Shown here piece by piece: positions 25,883-33,154 of a stretch of DNA of 64,000 bases. A model generated the notes under the pieces. It had not been told where the DNA came from. It was given only the letters and a program-made list of their open reading frames with translations, and did not search any database. The position numbers and the translations under genes are program-made. This DNA comes from JAFGDI01 sp963667715 (lineage in GTDB: Bacteria; Planctomycetota; Phycisphaerae; Sedimentisphaerales; SM23-30): NCBI GenBank assembly GCA_963667715.1, contig OY763926.1, forward strand, positions 62,001 to 126,000, in the 5' to 3' direction. Within the stretch, counting starts at the first letter, position 1, and the number at the start of each line of letters is the position of its first letter.

Positions 25883-26452
25883 ATGAAAGTTGTAGCTTTT
25901 AATGGAAGTCCGCGCAGAGAAGGTAATACTGCTGCGCTATTAAATACTGCTCTCGCTGAGCTCCAGGCACAAGGCATCGAAACAGAACTCGTCCAGATTG
26001 GTAATAACTCTGTACATGGTTGTACTGGGTGTCGTCAGTGTCGCCAGCTCGAAGGCCACAAGTGCGTTATCGATGGCGATTTTGTTAATGCCGCTATTGA
26101 AAAAATGATCGAAGCTGATGGTATCATTCTCGGCAGCCCGACATATTTTGCTGATGTTACTACTGAGATGAAAGCTCTTATCGATAGAGCTGGTGTTGTC
26201 TCTCGTGCTAATGGTGATCTGCTTGCCAAAAAAGTTGGTGCCGCTGTGGTTGCCGTTCGCAGAGCTGGTAGTATCCACGCCTTCGATACCATGAACCACT
26301 TTTTCCTTATTGGCCAGATGATCGTCGTTGGTTCTTCTTACTGGAACCTCGGTATCGGTGCCAACGTCGGAGATGTCAATAGTGATCAGGAAGGTATCTC
26401 AACAATGAAAACTCTTGGCCAGAACATGGCCTGGCTTTTGAAAAAACTATAA
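25883..26452 (+). CDS. NADPH-dependent FMN reductase / flavodoxin-like flavoprotein
   Basis: A 189-residue flavodoxin-fold protein. The FMN phosphate loop is NGSPRREGNTAALL at residues 6-19, followed by the cysteine-containing GCTGCRQCRQLEGHKC and then GSPTYFADVTTEMKALIDR. The CxxCxxC-like stretch is typical of iron-sulfur-flavoprotein-like reductases of anaerobes, which move electrons between ferredoxin, FMN and small substrates. The ATG has an AAGGA ribosome site. The sigma-54 activator gene starts 63 bases downstream on the same strand; the two may share a transcript, although their functional link is unclear. Confidence 0.9.
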   Translation: MKVVAFNGSPRREGNTAALLNTALAELQAQGIETELVQIGNNSVHGCTGCRQCRQLEGHKCVIDGDFVNAAIEKMIEADGIILGSPTYFADVTTEMKALIDRAGVVSRANGDLLAKKVGAAVVAVRRAGSIHAFDTMNHFFLIGQMIVVGSSYWNLGIGANVGDVNSDQEGISTMKTLGQNMAWLLKKL

Positions 26453-26515
26453 TGGTTTTATAGCATTGAGCAGGTGGTATATTAATGCAGACCTGCTCTG
26501 CTTGATTTATTTTTA

Positions 26516-28126
26516 ATGCTCACTATAGAAAAGAGTGCAAAAATGAATAATGAATATGCTGGAGGCGGGGTGGTATTTCATACCAGAATTCTGGCTGTTA
26601 TTCGCGAAGTATCTGAGTGTATCTGTAATTTTAATCGCTCAGAACATGATGTCCTTTCAGATGTTATTGCTATTATAGAAGCTAGGCTCGGTATCTATGC
26701 CACCAGAATTATTCTCGCTGGACAAGATGGCAAAGACCTTATCGCCGCTTGTTGTTCCGACTTGTCAGATTCGCTTTCTACTACTAAATCAAAGCCCAAA
26801 GGGCCCGGTCGCGGCATTTCCCGACAAGTTAGAGATTCAGGCGAACCTGCCGTAATAAGAAACTTCACCGCAGACTCTGTCTCGTCCTGTTGTCGTAAAA
26901 CGGTACATGACAATTCTTCTCCCGATTGTATTACTACTCTCATCTGTGTTCCCATTATTTATAACGCACAAAGTATCGGCACTCTCAGCAGTATGATTGA
27001 TGATCACGGCGATTCGGATTTCAGTATTGAAGTAAATGGCCTAAGTATTATTGCCGGACTCATTGCAAATGTTGTCAGCTCTAAACGTGAACTTATGATG
27101 AAGCAGGAGCTGCTCCAAAATGAAAATGAACATCTACGCTCTTTACTCAATCTGCCCGGCGGTAAGGTTTCGGTTATTGGCGACTCACCCGCAATGCAGG
27201 CCGTGCTTAATCGTGCTCGACAAGTTGCAGAGTTCAACACTACCGTACTCCTGCAAGGCGACTCAGGCACAGGCAAGGAACTTATCGCCGATGTGATTCA
27301 TTTCCAAAGTCAAAGAGCGGATAAACCCATCGTCAAACTCAATTGCTCTGCGATCAATAGCTCATTATTTGAAAGTGAATTGTTTGGCCATGTACGAGGC
27401 GCATTCACCGGCGCTGAAAATGACCACCCCGGCTATATTGCCCAGGCCCAGGGCGGTACATTATTTTTCGATGAAGTAGCTGATTTCTCTCCCGAAATAC
27501 AGGTTAAACTACTTCGCTTTCTCCAAGAAAGAAATTACCAGCCGGTTGGTTCCTCTAAAACTGTTTCCGCTGATGTCAGGATTATTCTCGCTAGTCGTAA
27601 AAATGTTGCTGACCTGGTTAACCGCGGTACTTTCCGTGAAGACCTTTGGTTTCGGATAAATGGTTTCATTATTGATATCCCTTCGCTCTCGCAGCGACCA
27701 GAAGATATTATCCCGCTTGCTAATTTTTATCTCAGAAAATACGCTGTAGTCTCCAACAAAGATATCTCCGGCATATCACAACCTGCTCTCGATATTATGA
27801 TCAGATATAACTGGCCTGGAAATATTCGCGAACTCCAAAACTGGATCGAATATGCTATTCTTACCTGCACCGGCAACTGTCTGGAGATCTGCGATCTGCC
27901 GGTTTCAGCAAATATGCTTCAGCAGAAAAAACACGACTCCAGGCCCGCCACTCTTCAAGATAGGCTTAGCCTTATTGAACATGAAATTGTACTTTCTGCA
28001 TTACAGGCACATGATAATCATATCGAATCAGCCGCAAAAGAACTTGGCATAACCCCCAGAATGCTAAACTATAAAATAAAAAACTGGAAGCTCGATATCA
28101 AACGCCCACCTCGCAAACGCCAGTGA
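26516..28126 (+). CDS. Sigma-54-dependent transcriptional activator (GAF-AAA-Fis)
   Basis: A 536-residue enhancer-binding protein of NifA-like layout. A GAF sensor spans about 35-190, and the AAA+ domain 215-455 has Walker A GDSGTGKE at 248-255, the sigma-54-contacting GAFTGA at 295-300 and Walker B FFDE at 317-320. A Fis-type helix-turn-helix ends the protein (AAKELGITPRMLNYKIKNW). It has no receiver domain, so it should respond to a small molecule or a partner rather than to phosphorylation. ATG 26543 is an alternative start that keeps all domains. Directly downstream are tandem palindromes and a sigma-54-like promoter before the pilin-like / PEP-CTERM operon, its probable target. Confidence 0.95.
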   Translation: MLTIEKSAKMNNEYAGGGVVFHTRILAVIREVSECICNFNRSEHDVLSDVIAIIEARLGIYATRIILAGQDGKDLIAACCSDLSDSLSTTKSKPKGPGRGISRQVRDSGEPAVIRNFTADSVSSCCRKTVHDNSSPDCITTLICVPIIYNAQSIGTLSSMIDDHGDSDFSIEVNGLSIIAGLIANVVSSKRELMMKQELLQNENEHLRSLLNLPGGKVSVIGDSPAMQAVLNRARQVAEFNTTVLLQGDSGTGKELIADVIHFQSQRADKPIVKLNCSAINSSLFESELFGHVRGAFTGAENDHPGYIAQAQGGTLFFDEVADFSPEIQVKLLRFLQERNYQPVGSSKTVSADVRIILASRKNVADLVNRGTFREDLWFRINGFIIDIPSLSQRPEDIIPLANFYLRKYAVVSNKDISGISQPALDIMIRYNWPGNIRELQNWIEYAILTCTGNCLEICDLPVSANMLQQKKHDSRPATLQDRLSLIEHEIVLSALQAHDNHIESAAKELGITPRMLNYKIKNWKLDIKRPPRKRQ

Positions 28127-28142
28127 CAAAAAATGTTTACCT

Positions 28143-28202
28143 GTGAAATTTATTTCACTATCTCATAATCCCTTATTTATCAATGTGATATATTTATATC
28201 AC
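28143..28202 (+). promoter_or_regulatory. Tandem palindromes, candidate activator-binding enhancers
   Basis: GTGAAATTTATTTCAC (28143-28158) and GTGATATATTTATATCAC (28185-28202) are both perfect inverted repeats sharing GTGA(A/T)AT arms. Their centres are 43 bases apart, about four helical turns. They lie about 230-290 bases upstream of the inferred start, a usual enhancer distance for sigma-54 activators. Half-sites TATATCAC (28277) and AATATCACCAAT (28311) repeat the arm. Assignment to the adjacent activator is inference. Confidence 0.5.
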
Positions 28203-28413
28203 TTGAGTGTGTGGCTTTAGTAGTTTTCTTAACGAGAAACTTGTTTCTTCTTAAATGCCTGTACGTTCGTACCATCTATATCACCAATATTTGTTTTTAT
28301 AATATTAATAAATATCACCAATTTCCTTATCTCATTATTTAGCAATAAGATACGCAATGCACCATGATTACTTTTCTCCTGTTCCCAAATATTCATATAA
28401 ATAATGATGTTTC

Positions 28414-28439
28414 TGGCCCACGCTTTGTAATATTACAAA
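28414..28439 (+). promoter_or_regulatory. Sigma-54-like promoter of the pilin-like/PEP-CTERM/MFS operon, with overlapping palindrome
   Basis: TGGCCCA-CGCT-TTGTAA has GG at 28415-28416 and GT at 28427-28428, the same GG-N10-GT spacing as the hsp20 promoter. The -12 element is embedded in a perfect 16-base palindrome, TTTGTAATATTACAAA (28424-28439), which might be a repressor site or only the AT-rich melting region. Confidence 0.6.
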
Positions 28440-28463
28440 TTGTCCAAGAGAAAGGAAAGTAAT

Positions 28464-29384
28464 ATGAAAAAGACAACAAAGCCCAAAGCATTTACACTTA
28501 TAGAGTTGATCGTTACAATTTCAATCATATCTCTACTAATTGCGATTATGTTACCGGCACTATCTTCTGTTCGACGTAGCGCCAGGCAGACGGTTTGCTC
28601 TGCTAATCTCCGCGGTATTATGCAATCTGTTATCAGCTATACTGCGGAGTACGGCAGCTACCCTCCGGCATATATCAAAAACCAGCAAACCGGCCAGGTT
28701 AAACATTTCACCAGAATTGTTTCAAACTTATACGCCACTGATGATTGTTGCCATTGCCCGTCATTATCAAATATGGGATTACCGCCATTAAATACTACTA
28801 CCGATAATTTGGATCAAGGTCAGATTTCTGCTTTTCCAGATGTTATCGATGACCAGCCGCAAAGGTGCAGCTACACTGCCAACCAGGCCTTGTTCCCCGA
28901 AGATAAGTTCTCCATTGGCATCGACGGCGTACGCAGCCCTTCACGATTTGTGGCCGACAGTAGAGTAAAAGCCGCTGCCGAAACCATAGCTCTTACCGAG
29001 TGGAGTTCTAACTGGCTTTTTCTCCAAAAAGATAATAACTGTCACAGCTACCTGCCGGTCCATGGCTTTTGTGGGATTGGTACCGGACTGACCAATAAAT
29101 ATGATCTCAATCTGGTAGACCAGGGCTCGGCGATGGTGTGTCGATTTGGCGGCATGTTCAGAGAAGTTCACACTTCTGCTCTTTCTCAAACTCCAAAACC
29201 AGAGCGGATTAAACCAAGTCGACTAGATTGGGTAGGTAGAAATCATGGTAATGATAATGAACTGACTAATTTCGCATATGCCGATGGCCATGTTGAAGCT
29301 AAAACGATTTTTGAAACTGTAGATGTTTTTCAATGGGGAAAAATGATCTATAGCATACAGGGCGGCAGAAACGTTGTCCGCTAA
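28464..29384 (+). CDS. Prepilin-like (type II secretion/pseudopilin) protein with H-Xn-DG C-terminus
   Basis: A 306-residue protein. KAFTLIELIVTISIISLLIA after a short basic leader is a type IV prepilin methylation/cleavage site with its hydrophobic helix. The mature part is long and mostly soluble. Near the end comes H-x12-DG (NHGNDN...ADGHVE), which corresponds to the H-X9-DG motif of the large planctomycete/lentisphaerote pseudopilin-like families. I use ATG 28464, with GGAAAG upstream, rather than the TTG at 28440. It is first in an operon with the PEP-CTERM and MFS genes (27 bases to the next ATG). The function of such secreted pseudopilin-like proteins is not established. Confidence 0.88.
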   Translation: MKKTTKPKAFTLIELIVTISIISLLIAIMLPALSSVRRSARQTVCSANLRGIMQSVISYTAEYGSYPPAYIKNQQTGQVKHFTRIVSNLYATDDCCHCPSLSNMGLPPLNTTTDNLDQGQISAFPDVIDDQPQRCSYTANQALFPEDKFSIGIDGVRSPSRFVADSRVKAAAETIALTEWSSNWLFLQKDNNCHSYLPVHGFCGIGTGLTNKYDLNLVDQGSAMVCRFGGMFREVHTSALSQTPKPERIKPSRLDWVGRNHGNDNELTNFAYADGHVEAKTIFETVDVFQWGKMIYSIQGGRNVVR

Positions 29385-29411
29385 TAAATTATAGTGAGAG
29401 GAAAGATTATT

Positions 29412-30236
29412 ATGAAAAAATTAATGTTATTACTGATTGTTACAGCCGCCCTGAATATTACCGGTATTTCTAGTGCTTCTGTTATCGACCTGAGACCGGT
29501 TGACGAAACCTTCGTTCTCGACCCCGGAGTTGCCAGCCCATTTGCAAATGCTGCCAACCATAACTATGGCGGTTCCGGTTCACGCTGCGTCTCTGCGGCA
29601 CTCGCCTCTGCCTATAGTTTTGATGAGGGCATAGCAGACGACCCCAAAGGGCTGTTTGAGTCGATCTTAAAATTCGATTGCGAGCCGGTTAGCGGTATGA
29701 CTGTTGAAGAGCTTACTCTTACCTTAAGTATATCAAATGGTAACCGCTCTGCTTTTGGTATTTTTAATTCGCTCGGTCACAGCGGCACATTCGGTGTATA
29801 CTGGATGACAAATGATTGGGAAACCGGCAGCGGTACTCCTTCAAGCGACACCACATCAACTACTGGTGTAACCTACAACTCTCTGCAAAATATATTCTCT
29901 GCTAACACTCCTCAGCTTTTGGATACTTTCTATTATGACGCCGCAAACCCTTACGGCTCACCAGAGTATTATAGCTTCTCGTTTGCCCTTGACGATCCAT
30001 CTTTTCTGGACGCCATATCAGATGGCAGTGAGATATCACTTCTACTTGCTCCAGAAGACGATGAAGTATGCTTCAACTTTACTTCATACATTCAGCAAAA
30101 CGCAAATCCAGATAAAAGCGTGATCAGAGAAGCCGGAGCCACTCTCTCTGTTGTTGTACCTGAACCTTCTTCTCTTACCCTATTGACTCTTGCCTCTGTC
30201 GCCTATATTCGAAAGAGGAGAAATATCGTTGAATAA
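29412..30236 (+). CDS. PEP-CTERM surface protein
   Basis: A 274-residue exported protein with signal MKKLMLLLIVTAALNITGIS and a C-terminal sorting region: VPEPSSLTLLTLASVAYIRK followed by RRNIVE. This is the Pro-Glu-Pro motif, a membrane segment and an arginine cluster, recognised by an exosortase, which is not in this window. The mature body (FNSLGHSGTFGVYWMTNDW and similar) looks beta-rich, like a carbohydrate-binding or DNRLRE/CBM-like domain. The ATG 29412 is preceded by AGAGGAAAG. PEP-CTERM proteins are surface or biofilm-matrix proteins, often linked to exopolysaccharide and sigma-54 control, which fits this locus. Confidence 0.9.
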   Translation: MKKLMLLLIVTAALNITGISSASVIDLRPVDETFVLDPGVASPFANAANHNYGGSGSRCVSAALASAYSFDEGIADDPKGLFESILKFDCEPVSGMTVEELTLTLSISNGNRSAFGIFNSLGHSGTFGVYWMTNDWETGSGTPSSDTTSTTGVTYNSLQNIFSANTPQLLDTFYYDAANPYGSPEYYSFSFALDDPSFLDAISDGSEISLLLAPEDDEVCFNFTSYIQQNANPDKSVIREAGATLSVVVPEPSSLTLLTLASVAYIRKRRNIVE

Positions 30237-31545
30237 ACTGCAATCAAATAGCAGAGACCTTCCCTGGCACTGGGTCCTGCTTATGGCCGCTCCGGCTGGT
30301 ATGTATGCCTTCCTTGAAAAGTGCAGTGGCACTGCGGCTGTCTTCTCTTTGAAAAAGTTTACCTGTGACCCTCAGACCATTGCACTGGTCACAAGTGTTA
30401 ACGTACTCTTTGGTATTCTGTTAGCTCCGCTTGCCTCATGGCTCAGTGATAAATACAACTGCCGAAGAAAACCATTTATGATACCCGGTCTGTCACTACT
30501 GGCCGTTTGTTTGGTTCTTTTACCTTCTGCCAACAGCCTCACGCAGTTCGTAGTAGTCTTTGTTATCTGTCAGATTTGTGTAGATGTCGGTTTTAACGGC
30601 CCCTGGAGTCCTCTCTATGCCGATATTGTTCCGCCTACCAAACGCTCGCTTGGCATGGTCTTCAATCATTACAGTGCAGTACTGGCCAGATTGTTTTTTA
30701 TGTTCTTCCTGATCGGTAGATTCGATAAGTCCGGCCGCAAACACGCCCATATGAATGATCTGGCTTCTACTGCCCATACCCACAGCAAAAATATATTTTC
30801 ATTATCCGGTGAACAGCTTATATATTACATTGCAGCACTATTGGTAGTTATAACAATTATCTTTCTACTGGTATTTGTCAAAGAAGAAAAGAACTATCAA
30901 GCTGGTTCAGAAAAGTATGGCGTCAAAGATTTCTGCCGGCTTGTTGCGTCGAATTCATTATACAAAAAATTGTACCTGCTGTTTTTTGCCGCCGCACTCA
31001 TGCGTGTCAAGCTCGGCAGCCTATGGCCGCTTATGGTCACAGAACAGTTTCATCTCAGCAAACAATCGCTCGGCAATATTCACTCTGCAACTATGATTAT
31101 TAGCCTTATACTGATATTACCTCTGGCCGCGCTGCTTATCAAAAAAGCTGATCGCTGGAAAGTCTTTCTAGGCTGTGTTATAGTTTCAACCTGCCAGCCT
31201 ATTTTGCTTTGGACCACAGTTCATTTTTTCTATCCACAACCCACCACGCTTATTCTAATTATCTTTCAGATAATAGATGCCGCCGCTGACAATATTGGTT
31301 ATATAGTTTTATGGCCATTAGTCTTTGAAATTATCCCGGCCGGGAAAAGGGGGGTGATGAATGCTGGCTTACTTCTGATTACTGGCGTGACGGTATTTAT
31401 AATGAGTAATGTTATCGCAGCTTTTGTTAAATATATTTCCACTACAGCTAACGACAGCTGTCCTTACAGCGAAGGTCTGCTTGTCGTTTGTCTTGCCGGA
31501 GTAGTCGCGACAGTTATAACTTATTGTTCCCGACCTTCTTCTTAA
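30229..31545 (+). CDS. MFS-type transporter
   Basis: A 438-residue inner-membrane protein with about twelve hydrophobic segments and the MFS loop LASWLSDKYNCRRKPF between helices 2 and 3 (GxxxDxxxRR-like). A second half-repeat follows near SLGNIHSATMII. The start is TTG 30229, eight bases overlapping the PEP-CTERM stop codon region, with GAGGAG seven bases before it; an in-frame ATG at 30190 lies well inside the PEP-CTERM coding end. The overlap shows translational coupling with that gene. The cargo is unknown; sugar or oligosaccharide transport is a reasonable guess from the context, not from any residue seen. Confidence 0.83.
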   Translation: MNKLQSNSRDLPWHWVLLMAAPAGMYAFLEKCSGTAAVFSLKKFTCDPQTIALVTSVNVLFGILLAPLASWLSDKYNCRRKPFMIPGLSLLAVCLVLLPSANSLTQFVVVFVICQICVDVGFNGPWSPLYADIVPPTKRSLGMVFNHYSAVLARLFFMFFLIGRFDKSGRKHAHMNDLASTAHTHSKNIFSLSGEQLIYYIAALLVVITIIFLLVFVKEEKNYQAGSEKYGVKDFCRLVASNSLYKKLYLLFFAAALMRVKLGSLWPLMVTEQFHLSKQSLGNIHSATMIISLILILPLAALLIKKADRWKVFLGCVIVSTCQPILLWTTVHFFYPQPTTLILIIFQIIDAAADNIGYIVLWPLVFEIIPAGKRGVMNAGLLLITGVTVFIMSNVIAAFVKYISTTANDSCPYSEGLLVVCLAGVVATVITYCSRPSS

Positions 31546-31556
31546 ACTATAGAATA

Positions 31557-31588
31557 AAAAAAAGCCGCACTATAATATGCGGCTTTTA
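31557..31588. terminator. Bidirectional terminator between the MFS gene and the EPS cluster
   Basis: AAAAGCCGCA pairs with TGCGGCTTTT around a 7-base loop, with an A run on one side and a T run on the other. Confidence 0.88.
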
Positions 31589-31620
31589 AAGGTTAAATTC
31601 TCTCCACCAGAAAACATCCT

Positions 31621-33111
31621 TTATTGCACTGCCTCCAGCAGCTCTTCGTTCTGTTTAACCGGTTCTCTATTGGCAATAATGTTACTGCTCTTGTTATTTG
31701 CAATCCGCATATTATCTGTTATGCGATTAAGCAGCCAGTTTACTTTCTCCTCGTGACGACGATGCTTCTCTATCGACTGTAGCTGAAGGATTACCATCTC
31801 GCGTTCTTCTTTGTCCAGATAGAACTTTGTAGTCCAGCAATCTGTCGGGAAGTCCGACTCCAAACACTCGTTCCTTACCCACTGCATTGTCTTATACTCT
31901 GGCCTGCCGTTTGCATTGATCCCTTCAAGGGTGAGAACTGCACGGTCGAGTCTGATCTTCTCAAACAGTGGCTTCATACGCTCCCAAAGAGCATCGATCT
32001 CTATTACCCGGTCAGATGTTGTAGCTGGTCTGATATTGATACGGAATCTGTAAGTCAGTTTGTGTATCGATAAGCTTCCGATCCTCACCGCCAGAATAAA
32101 ACATGTACCCAGATACAGACTGCTCAGAGCAAATGACATATACTTATTAGCAAAGAATGAGTTAAGCGAGATCATACAGCCGATACTTGCTGTTAGCCAT
32201 AGTACAGCTACCGATGATCTGACGCTCAAACCTTTTGCTCGTATACAATGATGAATGTGTGACAGGTCGCCCTGATAGATAGGGCGGAAAGTACTCAACC
32301 TTCTCAATATTGACAGCATAGTATCCAGTACCGGCAAACTAAGGATCGTATAAGCTATCGGTAGCATGAAGATGCCGTTAGCGGTCATTATCCTCATCGA
32401 TAGTATTCCGATCATCATACCTGTCAGCTGCGAACCCGAGTCGCCCAGAAATATTGTTGCTGGGTTGTAGTTGAATACTAATATCGCACCCAACGCTCCC
32501 GCCAGTGAAAATGACAGTACAGCATCTGTGTAGTTGCCTGTCATATATCCTATCGCAGCCAGAAACAGACATATTATCATGCTTACTCCTGCCGCCAGCC
32601 CGTCCATGCCGTCCATGAAATTAAAGGCATTACAACTGCCGACCAGCCAGAATATTGATAGCGGAATTGCAAACGCACCGCAGTTGAAATCAAATATCCC
32701 GAAGAAGTCTATCACATAAAATGGTGTAGCATACAATGTGAATATCAATGCTGCCAGAGTCTGAAAACATAGTTTGGTAAATGGTTTGATCTGAAATATG
32801 TCGTCATAAACACCAAGACATAGTATGATCGTAGCTGCAACTAATATATGCATACTGCCGCTTATGTTTATATCCGCATATTTATTCGCCAGTATACATG
32901 TACTTAGAAGGGCGATAAATATAGGTATTCCACCTAATGACACAACCTTCTTATCATGTACTTTCAATCTGCCGTCTGGCTGATCACTTATTCCAAGCTT
33001 ATGACAAATGCTTTTGGTTAATATTACCAGGACAATTCCTAGCACAAATGTTGTTGCAAACATTGTGAAGCTTGTGAATTCTTTGGTTAAATTGAGCATA
33101 ACTCTTTCCAT
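31621..33111 (-). CDS. Polyprenyl-phosphate sugar-phosphate transferase, MraY/WecA family
   Basis: A 496-residue integral membrane enzyme that links a sugar-1-phosphate (typically GlcNAc-1-P) to undecaprenyl phosphate, the first step of surface-polysaccharide assembly. The magnesium/active-site motif NAFNFMDGMDGLA and the later FLGDSGSQLTG are both intact. About eleven hydrophobic segments occupy the first 330 residues. A hydrophilic C-terminal extension of some 150 residues (RVIEIDALWERMKPLF onward) is longer than in WecA and is typical of planctomycete forms. ATG 33099 is an alternative start. It lies downstream of the Wzz/BY-kinase-like and Wza-like genes on the same strand with short gaps, so it belongs to one EPS operon. 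Confidence 0.93.
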   Translation of the reverse strand: MERVMLNLTKEFTSFTMFATTFVLGIVLVILTKSICHKLGISDQPDGRLKVHDKKVVSLGGIPIFIALLSTCILANKYADINISGSMHILVAATIILCLGVYDDIFQIKPFTKLCFQTLAALIFTLYATPFYVIDFFGIFDFNCGAFAIPLSIFWLVGSCNAFNFMDGMDGLAAGVSMIICLFLAAIGYMTGNYTDAVLSFSLAGALGAILVFNYNPATIFLGDSGSQLTGMMIGILSMRIMTANGIFMLPIAYTILSLPVLDTMLSILRRLSTFRPIYQGDLSHIHHCIRAKGLSVRSSVAVLWLTASIGCMISLNSFFANKYMSFALSSLYLGTCFILAVRIGSLSIHKLTYRFRINIRPATTSDRVIEIDALWERMKPLFEKIRLDRAVLTLEGINANGRPEYKTMQWVRNECLESDFPTDCWTTKFYLDKEEREMVILQLQSIEKHRRHEEKVNWLLNRITDNMRIANNKSSNIIANREPVKQNEELLEAVQ

Positions 33112-33154
33112 AGTCGCTTTTCCACCGTAATCGTAAGATAATACTGTCTAGTTT

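Larger units (their letters stand above)
28127..28463 (+). other. Regulatory region between activator and PEP-CTERM operon
   Basis: This 337-base gap holds two perfect palindromes (28143-28158 and 28185-28202), two related half-sites (28277-28284 and 28311-28322) and a sigma-54-like promoter at 28414-28430, each described separately. No reading frame of note. Confidence 0.7.
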
